This document shows, one piece after another, positions 1 to 7,851 of a stretch of 28,607 bases of DNA (its first letter is position 1; each line of letters begins with the position of its first letter). The DNA is taken from NCBI GenBank assembly GCA_015487825.1, contig WFOZ01000978.1, positions 1 through 28,607 of the forward strand, written 5' to 3'. The position numbers and the translations under genes are program-made. The DNA comes from Planctomycetaceae bacterium. Its GTDB lineage: Bacteria; Planctomycetota; Planctomycetia; Planctomycetales; Planctomycetaceae. Under the pieces are notes generated by a model, which did no database searches, was not told the origin of the DNA, and saw only the letters and a list, made by a program, of their open reading frames with translations.

Positions 1-26
1 GGCTCGGAGATGTGTATAAGAGACAG
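1..26. other. Nextera sequencing adapter remnant (artefact)
   Basis: Bases 8-26 read AGATGTGTATAAGAGACAG, the Tn5 mosaic end used in Illumina Nextera libraries. Bases 1-7 (GGCTCGG) match the read-2 side of that adapter. This is synthetic sequence left at a contig end. Translating through it gives the artefact peptide MCIRDS in frame with rplD, so a naive gene call would start L4 at base 10. Confidence 0.97.
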
Positions 27-30
27 TGAT

Positions 31-654
31 ATGATTTCATTGCCGGTTTACTCTCAGCAGGGAGAAGAAGTTGGATCATACGAGTTTGATCCAACCGAGA
101 TTGCCTCGAGTGTTAATAAGCAGCTTTTGCATGATGTTGTTGTCATGTATGAGGCGAATAAACGAGTTGGAACATCTGCGACCAAATCTCGCGGGATGGT
201 TCAGGGCACAACGAAAAAGATGTATCGTCAAAAAGGGACAGGCAACGCCCGTGCGGGTAGTGTACGATCTCCAATTCGGCGAGGTGGTGGGCATACTTTT
301 GCCAAGGTGACTAAAGACTGGAGCTACCGGTTGCCGAAAAAGGCAGTTCGGCTTGCTACAAAAATGGCGTTGCTGAGCAAGTTTCAGGATGATCAGGTGA
401 AGGTCATTGATTCTCTGGAAATTGAGGCACCAAAAACAAAAGAAGTTGTTTCACTTATGTCTGCATTGGGACTGGATGCGGCAAAGACATTGCTGGCTAT
501 TGAGTCGTATGACACAAACATCTGGAAATCATCGCGGAATATTGCCGGACTGAGAGTTACTCCGGCATCTGGACTTAATGCGTATGACTTGTTGCACCAG
601 AGAATGCTGCTTGTAACACGCGGTGCTCTGGATGCATTGCGAAAGCAGAGTTGA
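31..654 (+). CDS. rplD: 50S ribosomal protein L4
   Basis: L4 binds 23S rRNA early in large-subunit assembly, and its extended loop lines the exit tunnel. The product is 207 aa, close to the usual 200-210. It shows the L4 core with the basic loop around RQKGTGNARAG followed by SPIRRGGGHTF, and a C-terminal half ending in the LLVTRGALDAL strand-helix. I start at the ATG at base 31 (MISLPVYS), because the upstream in-frame ATG at base 10 lies in adapter sequence. Only four genomic bases precede the start, so any ribosome binding site and the expected rpsJ-rplC genes are off the contig. rplW follows after 70 nt. Confidence 0.97.
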   Translation: MISLPVYSQQGEEVGSYEFDPTEIASSVNKQLLHDVVVMYEANKRVGTSATKSRGMVQGTTKKMYRQKGTGNARAGSVRSPIRRGGGHTFAKVTKDWSYRLPKKAVRLATKMALLSKFQDDQVKVIDSLEIEAPKTKEVVSLMSALGLDAAKTLLAIESYDTNIWKSSRNIAGLRVTPASGLNAYDLLHQRMLLVTRGALDALRKQS

Positions 655-724
655 ACATAGAGTAGATTGTTGATTTTTTTGAATATAAGCTGGTGTTTTT
701 TGCAGGTAAATGAGGGAAAGTGAG

Positions 725-1033
725 ATGGCTCAGGAATCCAACTCTGGTTTGAAACTTGATCCGTACCAGGTGGTACTCAAGCCATTGGTGACGGAAAAAA
801 ATGCACATCTCGCTGAGAGAGACAATGTGTATGCATTCAAGGTTCACTCACAGGCCAACAAGTACGAAATCCGTGCAGCAGTTGAAGCGTTGTGGGATGT
901 CAAAGTAACGAAAGTGCGAACACAGAACCGCAAGGGGAAACCTCGTCGTACCAAGACGGGCTTCACGCACACACAAGGTTGGAAAAAGGCGATTGTTGAA
1001 CTTCACGAAGATGACCGCATCTCATTCTTCTAA
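725..1033 (+). CDS. rplW: 50S ribosomal protein L23
   Basis: L23 sits at the tunnel exit, where it contacts signal recognition particle and trigger factor. The product is 102 aa (family about 95-105), beginning MAQESNSGLKLDPYQVVLKPLVTEK. The PLVTEK motif and the basic segment RTQNRKGKPRR typical of L23 are present. There is an in-frame ATG at 710, but GAGGG at 712-716 is well spaced for the ATG at 725, and starting at 725 gives the more usual length. It lies between rplD and rplB as in the standard S10 operon. Confidence 0.96.
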   Translation: MAQESNSGLKLDPYQVVLKPLVTEKNAHLAERDNVYAFKVHSQANKYEIRAAVEALWDVKVTKVRTQNRKGKPRRTKTGFTHTQGWKKAIVELHEDDRISFF

Positions 1034-1133
1034 AAAAATAATTGTACTTTCGAGTTTATGTAGTAATGTGACAGGGGCTTATTGTGCTCCTGATTGAAAT
1101 AAAAAGTAGAGTCAACGACTGAGGAAGTCGAAA

Positions 1134-1988
1134 ATGGGTGTTCGATTTTATAAACCGACAAGTCCAGGTCGCCGTGGGGCGTCCGTGAGTGACTTTGCGG
1201 ATATTACCGATAAGAAAAAGAAGCCTGAGAAATCACTGCTGGTGCGTTTGAAAAAACACTCCGGGCGGAATAATCAGGGAAAGATCACCGTACGTCATCG
1301 TGGTGGCGGACATCGTAAGATGTACCGGATAATCGACTTCAAAAGAAAAAAAGAGGGAATTCCCGCAGAAGTTATTTCGATCGAATACGATCCTAACCGC
1401 TCTGCCCGAATTGCACTGCTTCAGTACGAAGATGGTGAAAAAGCATACATTCTGGCTCCAGTCGGACTGGTAGCTGGCGACAAGGTAGAGAACGGCCCTG
1501 ATGTTGAACCGAAAGTTGGCAATTGCATGCCGCTTTCACGAATTCCCCAGGGAACTGAAATTCATAATATTGAAATGCAGCCCGGCCGAGGCGGTCAACT
1601 GGTTCGCGGTGCAGGTACTGTTGCAGTAATGAACGCGACAGAAGGAGGCTGGGCTCAGGTGAGTTTGCCCTCTGGTGAAGTCCGGCGGTTACCAAGTTCC
1701 TGCAGGGCTACAATTGGTCAAGTTGGGAATACAGATCACAATAAAATTGTTCTTGGAAAAGCAGGCCGAAAACGTTGGATGGGGCGACGCCCCAAAGTAC
1801 GTGGTACTGTAATGAATCCGGTTGCCCACCCAATGGGTGGTGGTGAAGGTCGTAACTCTGGTGGTCGGCATCCTTGTTCTCCAACAGGTGTTCTGGCCAA
1901 AGGGGGGCGAACCCGTAAAAGGCGCAAGGCTTCGAGCAAGGCGATTATTCGTCGACGCAAGTCAAGACGTTACGGGCAACTTAAGTAA
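1134..1988 (+). CDS. rplB: 50S ribosomal protein L2
   Basis: L2 binds 23S rRNA close to the peptidyl transferase centre and is needed for subunit joining. The product is 284 aa (family about 275). It begins [14 protein letters not shown] and includes the L2 hallmark [13 protein letters not shown] in the C-terminal half, followed by the Lys/Arg-rich tail that threads into rRNA. The histidine in that loop is the conserved residue near the active centre. GAGGAAG at 1121-1127 is a strong ribosome binding site six bases before the ATG. Confidence 0.98.
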   Translation: MGVRFYKPTSPGRRGASVSDFADITDKKKKPEKSLLVRLKKHSGRNNQGKITVRHRGGGHRKMYRIIDFKRKKEGIPAEVISIEYDPNRSARIALLQYEDGEKAYILAPVGLVAGDKVENGPDVEPKVGNCMPLSRIPQGTEIHNIEMQPGRGGQLVRGAGTVAVMNATEGGWAQVSLPSGEVRRLPSSCRATIGQVGNTDHNKIVLGKAGRKRWMGRRPKVRGTVMNPVAHPMGGGEGRNSGGRHPCSPTGVLAKGGRTRKRRKASSKAIIRRRKSRRYGQLK

Positions 1989-2029
1989 ATTATTTCTGTA
2001 AACATTTAAGCATTTGTTGAGGTTGAAGA

Positions 2030-2299
2030 ATGGGGCGTTCCCTTAAAAAAGGTCCTTATGTGGATCACAACCTGTTAGAGAAAATTGCGAAGCTCGATGA
2101 AGCAGATCGCAAGGATCCCGTAAAAACATGGGCACGTAGTTCAACGATCGCCCCTGAGTTTATCGGGCATACTTTCCTGGTTCATAACGGCCGGGCGCAT
2201 ATTAATGTATATGTAACCGAAGAAATGGTTGGACACAAACTGGGTGAATTTGCTCCAACACGTACGTTTCGAGGGCATGGGGCCCGAGGGAAGCGTTAA
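2030..2299 (+). CDS. rpsS: 30S ribosomal protein S19
   Basis: S19 sits in the head of the small subunit with S13 and contacts the A-site tRNA region. The product is 89 aa (family about 90). It starts [19 protein letters not shown] and ends with [19 protein letters not shown], both standard for S19. GAGG at 2019-2022 precedes the ATG by seven bases. It lies between rplB and rplV, the usual order, with a 41-nt gap after rplB. Confidence 0.98.
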   Translation: MGRSLKKGPYVDHNLLEKIAKLDEADRKDPVKTWARSSTIAPEFIGHTFLVHNGRAHINVYVTEEMVGHKLGEFAPTRTFRGHGARGKR

Positions 2300-2380
2300 A
2301 TCAGTATTTTCGCTTTGTTGGCAGTTTGAGATTATCAGTACATAATTCCGGCTTTAGACCGGTTTGTTTTAGGTGTCATT

Positions 2381-2725
2381 ATGGCAAGTATTCAGGCATC
2401 ACATAGATTTGCTCGTATTTCTCCAACCAAGGTACGCCATTTTGCGAACCTGGTCCGTGGAATGACTGCGCAGCAGGGACTTGAACAACTTCGTTTCATG
2501 CATAATCGTGGTGCGAAGATGTTGGAAAAGGTACTGCACAGTGCGGTAGCAAATGCAGAAGATCGTGGTGCCCGCAATCCCGGATCGCTGATCATTTCAG
2601 ATGCTCAGGTTGATATGGGGCCAAAATTCAGACGTGTTCGCCCTCGTGGACGTGGCCGGGCTGATATGCTTGAAAAGAAGTTTGCACACATTAAAGTGGC
2701 TCTTGATGCCCCTGAAATTCCTTAG
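2381..2725 (+). CDS. rplV: 50S ribosomal protein L22
   Basis: L22 contacts all domains of 23S rRNA, and its long beta-hairpin lines the nascent chain tunnel (macrolide-resistance mutations map to this hairpin in other bacteria). The product is 114 aa (family about 110). The N-terminal segment RFARISPTKVRHFANLVRG and the hairpin residues MGPKFRRVRPRGRGRAD are clear. A terminator-like hairpin follows the stop codon before rpsC. Confidence 0.97.
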   Translation: MASIQASHRFARISPTKVRHFANLVRGMTAQQGLEQLRFMHNRGAKMLEKVLHSAVANAEDRGARNPGSLIISDAQVDMGPKFRRVRPRGRGRADMLEKKFAHIKVALDAPEIP

Positions 2726-2737
2726 TGTTAAGTAATT

Positions 2738-2761
2738 CGCCCGGGAACGGGTGGTTTTTTT
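2738..2761 (+). terminator. Intrinsic-terminator-like hairpin between rplV and rpsC
   Basis: CGCCCG (2738-2743) pairs with CGGGTG (2748-2753) around a GGAA tetraloop of the GNRA type. The stem includes one G-T pair and is followed by G and seven T (2755-2761). This is a textbook rho-independent terminator or attenuator shape, but it lies inside the S10 gene order, 13 nt after the rplV stop. It may set the transcript ratio between the upstream genes and rpsC onwards. Confidence 0.6.
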
Positions 2762-2809
2762 AATTGTTATTCATTCAGTAAATAGTGACAGGTAACAGGC
2801 GAAATCGTC

Positions 2810-3511
2810 ATGGGACAAAAAGTACGACCAACAGGCTTTCGGGTAGGTATCGTCGAAGATTGGCGTAGCCGGTGGTATGCACCGAAACGGGAATTTGGTA
2901 CGTTGCTCGTTGAAGATGTTAAAATTCGTCGTTTTGTTAAACAAAAATACGGATTTGCGGGGATCGCCAAAGTGGAAATTGAGCGAACTCGCGATCATGT
3001 AAACATTAACCTGTTTTCTTCTCGTCCTGGTGTAATTATTGGTCGCAAAGGACAGGAAATTGATCGATTAAAAGCAGAACTGGAAGAGTTGACCGGACGG
3101 CGAATGGAGTTGAAGATTGTCGAATTGAACAACCCGTTCAAAAGTGCAATCCTGGTTGCAGAAGATATTGCCCAGCAGTTACAAAAAAGAGGTAGTTTTC
3201 GTCGAGCACTAAAGCGATCACTCGAACAGGTGATGGATACCGGTGCTCATGGAGTTAAAATCCAGCTTTCCGGACGTCTTGGCGGTGCGGAGATGTCACG
3301 TAAAGAAAAGGGAATTCGCGGTTCGATTCCACTTTCAACATTACAGCGGCACGTTGATTACGGTCAGACGACTGCAAAAACGGGCCAGGGTATCATTGGT
3401 GTAAAAGTTTGGATCGATCACGGTAATTATTCAGACGAGGAGTCTAAAGATGGCGCTGATGCCCAGAAGGGTCAAGCATCGAAAAAGTCAAAGAGGTCGC
3501 ATAAAAGGTAA
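2810..3511 (+). CDS. rpsC: 30S ribosomal protein S3
   Basis: S3 is at the mRNA entry side of the 30S head and helps unwind mRNA. The product is 233 aa (E. coli 233). It has the N-terminal MGQKVRPTGFRVGI, the KH-domain loop GVIIGRKGQEID, and the C-terminal domain through GVKVWIDHG. The last roughly 25 residues are a charged Ser/Lys/Arg tail. The end of the gene overlaps the first 62 nt of rplP in another frame, so this tail and the L16 N-terminus share DNA, as does the rplP ribosome binding site. Confidence 0.97.
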   Translation: MGQKVRPTGFRVGIVEDWRSRWYAPKREFGTLLVEDVKIRRFVKQKYGFAGIAKVEIERTRDHVNINLFSSRPGVIIGRKGQEIDRLKAELEELTGRRMELKIVELNNPFKSAILVAEDIAQQLQKRGSFRRALKRSLEQVMDTGAHGVKIQLSGRLGGAEMSRKEKGIRGSIPLSTLQRHVDYGQTTAKTGQGIIGVKVWIDHGNYSDEESKDGADAQKGQASKKSKRSHKR

Positions 3512-3872
3512 TGCGGCTCGTGGCAATACACTGGCTTTTGGTGACTGGGGTTTACAGGCGCTGGAACCAGGTTCGGTGACTGGTAAAACAATTGAAGCCT
3601 GCCGTATTGCAGCGATGCAATATATTCGCGGTGAAGGTAAATTATATATTCGGATTTTTCCTCATAAACCTGTAACTGCACGTCCGCTGGAAACTCGGAT
3701 GGGTAAAGGTAAAGGAGAACCGGATCGTTGGGTAGCTGTGATTAAACCGGGAACTGTCCTGTTTGAAATCTCGGGTGCCTCTCACGAAGCTGCCCGGCAA
3801 TGTTTTGCTCGAGTAGCTCATAAATTGCCAATGCGAGTACGATTATTAACACGACGGCCCGGCAGTTCTTAG
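3450..3872 (+). CDS. rplP: 50S ribosomal protein L16
   Basis: L16 binds near the A-site tRNA elbow in the large subunit. The product is 140 aa (family about 137). It begins [20 protein letters not shown] and contains [23 protein letters not shown], the classic L16 signature. The start at 3450 is backed by GAGGAG at 3437-3442, seven bases upstream and inside rpsC. An in-frame ATG at 3459 is less well spaced. The 62-nt overlap with rpsC suggests coupled translation. A strong hairpin follows two bases after the stop. Confidence 0.96.
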   Translation: MALMPRRVKHRKSQRGRIKGNAARGNTLAFGDWGLQALEPGSVTGKTIEACRIAAMQYIRGEGKLYIRIFPHKPVTARPLETRMGKGKGEPDRWVAVIKPGTVLFEISGASHEAARQCFARVAHKLPMRVRLLTRRPGSS

Positions 3873-3873
3873 G

Positions 3874-3895
3874 ACATCCCTGATTTCAGGGGTGT
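3874..3895 (+). promoter_or_regulatory. Hairpin directly after rplP
   Basis: ACATCCCTG (3874-3882) pairs with CAGGGGTGT (3887-3895) around an ATTT loop, nine pairs including one G-T. No T-run follows, so it is not a canonical terminator. It may act as an mRNA stability or processing element between rplP and rpmC. Confidence 0.45.
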
Positions 3896-4009
3896 GCGGA
3901 CTGGTGGTTCTGTTTTGATGAAACGCTGTGGAGAAAGACGGATTTCAGTGACTTCCTCCTGTAAAGCAGCAAGTCTATAGTTTTGTGGTTTAGAAGTTAG
4001 GTTGGGGTT

Positions 4010-4228
4010 ATGTCTAAAGCATCTGAGCTTCGGGAAATGAACGTGGAACAGCTGACGTTCTCCTTGAAAGAGGCACAGAAAGACCTGTTTGAGTTGCGAT
4101 TTCAGTCTGCAACCGAGAAACTGGATGCGCCTTCTCGTTTGAAGCAGTATCGGCGGGAGATTGCACGTATTAAAACACTGCTTAGGGAAAAGCAGCTCGC
4201 AGAATCCGGCACAACCGAGCAGGCATAG
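4010..4228 (+). CDS. rpmC: 50S ribosomal protein L29
   Basis: L29 is a small helical protein near the tunnel exit, next to L23. The product is 72 aa (family 60-70). It has the two-helix pattern MSKASELREMNVEQLTFSL and LFELRFQSATEKLDAPSRL, then RREIARIKTLLREKQ, which is diagnostic. GGGG lies just before the ATG. It follows rplP after 137 nt and precedes rpsQ, the standard order. Confidence 0.95.
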   Translation: MSKASELREMNVEQLTFSLKEAQKDLFELRFQSATEKLDAPSRLKQYRREIARIKTLLREKQLAESGTTEQA

Positions 4229-4316
4229 AGAGTTTATCGATACCTGGATTTGATTTGGAAACATATTGGGTTAACGTTTACAGGTTAACATCATTTAGTG
4301 ACGGACAATTGAAGTT

Positions 4317-4643
4317 ATGAAGAAAAAGTTGGTTGGTATTGTCGCCAGCGACAAAATGAATAAAACGCGTCGCGTAGAAGTGAAACGCCTGTTTCCTCAC
4401 CCGAAGTACGGCAAAATTGTCAGTCGACGAACAGTCTGCCACGTGCATGATGAAAATAATGAATCCAAGCTGGGAGATAAAGTTGAGATCATAGAATCTC
4501 GCCCTTTGTCGCGTCTGAAACGCTGGCAACTGGTTCGGATTCTTGAAACCAATGTGATCCCGGTTTCGCAACACAACAGTGAGCAGTCAGAAGAGGCTCA
4601 AACAAGCAAAGATCAAGAGCAGGCTGAAGAAACTGATTCGTAA
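4317..4643 (+). CDS. rpsQ: 30S ribosomal protein S17 with acidic C-terminal tail
   Basis: S17 is a primary 16S rRNA binding protein with an OB fold. Residues 1-83 match the family (KKKLVGIVASDKMNKTRRV, then YGKIVSRRTVCHVHDE and KLGDKVEIIESRPLS). The product is 108 aa against about 80-90 usually. The extra residues 84-108 form a Gln/Glu/Ser-rich tail with about eight acidic and almost no basic residues, unlike the basic core. Such tails on rRNA-binding proteins are probably disordered and surface exposed. Confidence 0.95.
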   Translation: MKKKLVGIVASDKMNKTRRVEVKRLFPHPKYGKIVSRRTVCHVHDENNESKLGDKVEIIESRPLSRLKRWQLVRILETNVIPVSQHNSEQSEEAQTSKDQEQAEETDS

Positions 4644-4713
4644 AACCTGGTGCAGTTTTTCAGGCTTTGTCATAATATCATACAATTGAAGAAGTGAGTA
4701 AGGGTCGAGTTCG

Positions 4714-5082
4714 ATGATCCAGATGCAAACCGTAGTCGATGTCGCTGATAACACCGGAGCTAAAGTAGCTCGTTGTATTCGCGTATTGGGTGGTACCAGA
4801 AGAAGGACAGCTGATGTTGGCGACATTATTGTCGTCAGTATTCAGAAGACTCTGCCGGGTAGCCCGGTTAAAAAGGGACAGGTTGTTCGTGCTGTGATTG
4901 TTCGGACCCGATATGCGATCCGTCGTGATGATGGCAGCTATGTTCGGTTCGATAAAAATGCAGTTGTACTGGTCGATAAGGACGGGACACCACGAGGAAC
5001 ACGTATTTTCGGGGCTGTTGCTCGCGAATTACGGGAAAAACGATTTATGAAAATCGTCAGCCTCGCCAGTGAAGTGGTATAA
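4714..5082 (+). CDS. rplN: 50S ribosomal protein L14
   Basis: L14 lies at the subunit interface, forms a bridge with 16S rRNA and is the binding site of the silencing factor RsfS. The product is 122 aa, exactly the family length. [19 protein letters not shown] and the C-terminal segment [20 protein letters not shown] are characteristic. An AAGGG-type ribosome binding site precedes the ATG. rplX follows after an unusually long 146-nt gap that can form two hairpins. Confidence 0.98.
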   Translation: MIQMQTVVDVADNTGAKVARCIRVLGGTRRRTADVGDIIVVSIQKTLPGSPVKKGQVVRAVIVRTRYAIRRDDGSYVRFDKNAVVLVDKDGTPRGTRIFGAVARELREKRFMKIVSLASEVV

Positions 5083-5140
5083 CAATTGTAGAACCCTGAG
5101 TCAGTAAGTTGTACTCCGGGTATTGGGAAACATTAATGAC

Positions 5141-5206
5141 CTGCCCGGTTTTGGGCAGCATATTTATACACAGAGACAGGAAGATCCCTGACATAACAAA
5201 TCAGGG
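5141..5206 (+). promoter_or_regulatory. Two hairpins in the rplX leader
   Basis: CTGCCC (5141-5146) pairs with GGGCAG (5153-5158) around GGTTTT. CCCTGA (5186-5191) pairs with TCAGGG (5201-5206) around nine bases and is followed by TGTTTTA. Both lie between the rplN stop and the rplX start at 5229. The shapes suit a translational control or processing element, but no function is shown. Confidence 0.35.
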
Positions 5207-5228
5207 TGTTTTACGGGGCGAAGAAGCC

Positions 5229-5591
5229 ATGAAAATTAAAAAAGGTGATCATGTCGTCGTCATTACAGGCGATGATGAATCGAGCAGTCCAAGATTGGTT
5301 TTACAGGTTCTTGCTGGTGGCCAGAAGATGGTTATTCAGGGAGTCAACCAGGTTTACAAGCATGTAAAACGAGGGCACCCCAAAAGCCCTTCGGGTGGAC
5401 GTCTGCAGATTGAGATGCCAATCCAGAGCAGTAACGTCATGTACTACTGCGAATCTTGCCAGAAGCCAACCCGCCTGGGACTTCGTTACGATGACGATGG
5501 GGCCAAGGTTCGCTACTGCAAGAAGTGTGATACATCCTGCGGCGAAGCGATCAGTCCCAAACGGACAAAGTATGCCAAGGCGGGTAGCTGA
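5229..5591 (+). CDS. rplX: 50S ribosomal protein L24
   Basis: L24 starts assembly of the large subunit and binds the 5' region of 23S rRNA. I start at the ATG at 5229 (MKIKKGDHVVVITGDDE), giving 120 aa with the KOW motif at the N-terminus. A longer in-frame reading from 5109 has no resemblance to L24 before this point. The C-terminal part holds a CxxC pair (CESC) and a second CxxC pair (CKKC) plus one more Cys, a zinc-ribbon arrangement seen in several bacterial L24 lineages. GAAGAAGCC before the start provides a modest ribosome binding site. Confidence 0.95.
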   Translation: MKIKKGDHVVVITGDDESSSPRLVLQVLAGGQKMVIQGVNQVYKHVKRGHPKSPSGGRLQIEMPIQSSNVMYYCESCQKPTRLGLRYDDDGAKVRYCKKCDTSCGEAISPKRTKYAKAGS

Positions 5592-5661
5592 AAAAGATCA
5601 TTGAGTGTTTCCGGCATTTATCTACAATCATTATTAAATAGACATTGAGGGGTGGTCAGTA

Positions 5662-6213
5662 ATGGCCCGTTTAGCTGAAAAATATAAAAACGAAATCGTT
5701 CCTCAATTGAAGGAAGAGTTTGGTCGCAGTAATGCCCATTCTTTGCCAAAGTTGACGAAAATAGTTTTGAACATGGGATTGGGCAGCGCGATTCAGGATC
5801 GCAAACGCCTCGAAGAAGCTCTCATGCATCTGTCTGTTATCACAGGTCAAAAGCCGGAAGTTACGAGAGCCAAAAAATCGGTGGCTGGATTTAAACTTCG
5901 TGAAGGGATGGAAATCGGTTGCAGGGTTACTTTGCGTGGTAAACGCATGTATGAGTTCCTGGACCGTTTAATCACGCTGGCCTTGCCTCGTGTTCGGGAT
6001 TTTCGTGGCGTCAAAGCCAAAGCATTTGACGGCAATGGCAACTACAGTATGGGCCTTAGTGAGCAAATGGTGTTCCCTGAAGTTGATGCTGATAATGCCA
6101 AGTACACTCAAGGGATGAATATCACAATTGTGACTGATTCCTCTAATGATGATGAGGTAAAGGTACTCCTGGAAAAGTTTGGTATGCCATTCAGCAAGCC
6201 TGGTGGTCGATAA
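5662..6213 (+). CDS. rplE: 50S ribosomal protein L5
   Basis: L5 binds 5S rRNA and contacts the small subunit head through S13. The product is 183 aa (family about 180). The segments [36 protein letters not shown] and [18 protein letters not shown] are typical. GAGGGGTGG at 5647-5655 is a strong ribosome binding site. In most bacteria rpsN (S14) comes next; here only 76 nt separate L5 from rpsH and no S14 is encoded between them. Confidence 0.98.
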   Translation: MARLAEKYKNEIVPQLKEEFGRSNAHSLPKLTKIVLNMGLGSAIQDRKRLEEALMHLSVITGQKPEVTRAKKSVAGFKLREGMEIGCRVTLRGKRMYEFLDRLITLALPRVRDFRGVKAKAFDGNGNYSMGLSEQMVFPEVDADNAKYTQGMNITIVTDSSNDDEVKVLLEKFGMPFSKPGGR

Positions 6214-6289
6214 GAACCCCGGTTGCTATTTGTCAGTTTTGATTGATTTATTTGTTGTTCAGGTAGTTATAGAATAGGGCTTTTCAGCC

Positions 6290-6685
6290 ATGATGACCGA
6301 TCCGGTTGCAGACATGTTGACACGAATTCGAAACGCAATTGCGATTGAGCGATCTGTTGTCGATATGCCCTGCTCAAAACTGAAAAAAGCGATTGCAGAT
6401 GTTCTCAAACGTGAGGGCTACATCTGGAATTACGAAGAAGTGGAAGATTCGCCTCAGAATATTCTGCGTGTCCAGTTGAAATATGGACCGAATGGGGAAC
6501 AGGTAATCCAGAAAATTGTGCGCACCAGTAAGCCTGGTTGCAGAAGATATTCGGGTGTCAAAGATACTCCGGAAGTAATGCAGGGAATGGGTATCTGTAT
6601 TCTTTCAACAAGCAAGGGCGTGCTGAGCAATCGTGAAGCAAAAGCCAAAGGTGTTGGCGGCGAAATTTTGTGTACAATCTGGTAA
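6290..6685 (+). CDS. rpsH: 30S ribosomal protein S8
   Basis: S8 binds 16S rRNA helix 21, and in E. coli it represses the spc operon by binding its mRNA. The product is 131 aa (family about 130). MMTDPVADMLTRIRNAI and the C-terminal GVLSNREAKAKGVGGEILCTIW are diagnostic. Two adjacent ATG codons (6290 and 6293) are possible starts; I chose the first. The gene follows rplE directly because rpsN is missing. Confidence 0.98.
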   Translation: MMTDPVADMLTRIRNAIAIERSVVDMPCSKLKKAIADVLKREGYIWNYEEVEDSPQNILRVQLKYGPNGEQVIQKIVRTSKPGCRRYSGVKDTPEVMQGMGICILSTSKGVLSNREAKAKGVGGEILCTIW

Positions 6686-6747
6686 ACTCGAAATATATAT
6701 TTTGAAGCTGTGACGTTCGGCTGATTTATTCAAGGGTGTTTGTAGTT

Positions 6748-7293
6748 ATGTCTCGTATTGGTAAAAAACCGATTCCTATTCCTGAAAAGGTTGAAGTTAC
6801 ACTTCAGGGCAGGGAGGTCACTGTCAAGGGACCTCATGGAACGCTGTCGATCCAACATCACCCGACGATCTCTGTCGCGATCGAAAACGATCCCGCCCAG
6901 GTGGTTGTTACCCGTCCGGATGATACTCGTCAGTCTCGTGCATTGCATGGGTTGACCCGCAGCCTGATCAACAACATGGTTGTCGGCGTTGAAGCGTTGT
7001 ATGAGAAACGTCTTGAAGTTGTTGGCGTCGGTTATCAGGCGACCATGCAGGGTAAAGTACTCAATTTACAGGTTGGTTTTGCCAACACAATCAGTTTACC
7101 CATTCCGGACGGTGTGATTTGTGAACTTCCTTCGGGAACATTGATTATACTGAAAAGTCCTGACAAACATGCGGTTGGGCAGTTTGCTGCAAATATTCGT
7201 CAGGTTCGCCCGCCTGAACCTTATAAAGGTAAAGGGATTCGATACCAGGGCGAACATATTCGTCGAAAAGCGGGAAAAGCGTTCGCAAAATAG
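6748..7293 (+). CDS. rplF: 50S ribosomal protein L6
   Basis: L6 lies near the sarcin-ricin loop and the factor-binding site. The product is 181 aa (family about 178). It begins MSRIGKKPIPIPEKVEVTL and ends with the L6 signature PEPYKGKGIRYQGEHIRRKAGK. An in-frame GTG at 6736 would add four residues, but the MSRIGKKPI start is standard and AAGGG (6732-6736) is spaced for it. The next gene, rplR, follows after 98 nt. Confidence 0.97.
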   Translation: MSRIGKKPIPIPEKVEVTLQGREVTVKGPHGTLSIQHHPTISVAIENDPAQVVVTRPDDTRQSRALHGLTRSLINNMVVGVEALYEKRLEVVGVGYQATMQGKVLNLQVGFANTISLPIPDGVICELPSGTLIILKSPDKHAVGQFAANIRQVRPPEPYKGKGIRYQGEHIRRKAGKAFAK

Positions 7294-7391
7294 ACTGTCT
7301 CAGTCTGATCTGCATTTAACGAAACAAAGCAGTACGACATACTGCAACATAGTTTTATAACATTTTAATTTTCAACTTTGGCAGGTTAGCC

Positions 7392-7757
7392 GTGAAACTT
7401 CATAAGAGAATTCGAAACCGGAAAAACCGAAGAGCATTTCGCGTTCGTAATCGCGTTCGCAAAGCAGGTCGGTTGAGACTGAGTGTCTTTCGTAGTAATC
7501 GTCATATTTATGCACAAATTATTGACGACGAAGCTGGCCAGACGCTTGTTTCTGCCTGTACGATGGAAGGTGCGGTGGCAGGTCCCGGAAAATATGCGGG
7601 AAATGTTGAAGCGGCTGCAAAAATTGGTGAGTTGATCGCTTCCCGTGCCAAAGAAAAGGGAATTAAAGAAGTTGCTTTTGATCGCGGTAAGTTCATGTAC
7701 CACGGTCGGGTTAAAGCATTGGCAGACGCCGCACGTGAAGGTGGATTGGATTTCTAA
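7392..7757 (+). CDS. rplR: 50S ribosomal protein L18
   Basis: L18 delivers 5S rRNA to the large subunit together with L5. The product is 121 aa (family about 117-120). It has the basic N-terminus ([20 protein letters not shown]), then [18 protein letters not shown] and a C-terminal [23 protein letters not shown], all typical. The start codon is GTG at 7392, with no strong ribosome binding site close by. Position between rplF and rpsE is standard. Confidence 0.97.
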   Translation: MKLHKRIRNRKNRRAFRVRNRVRKAGRLRLSVFRSNRHIYAQIIDDEAGQTLVSACTMEGAVAGPGKYAGNVEAAAKIGELIASRAKEKGIKEVAFDRGKFMYHGRVKALADAAREGGLDF

Positions 7758-7851
7758 AGAGGATTTCGCAGCCTTATAACTCAGGTAGCTGAATCATATT
7801 TTACAGCATAAACAGGGCGATTGGTAAAAAGTAATATCGGGAGATCAGAAG

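Noticed and set aside
10..30. Extra N-terminal residues MCIRDSD on L4
   Set aside because: They are encoded by the sequencing adapter, not by the genome.
5109..5228. Forty-residue N-terminal extension of L24
   Set aside because: It does not resemble L24, it covers the leader hairpins, and the standard MKIKKGD start at 5229 is in frame.
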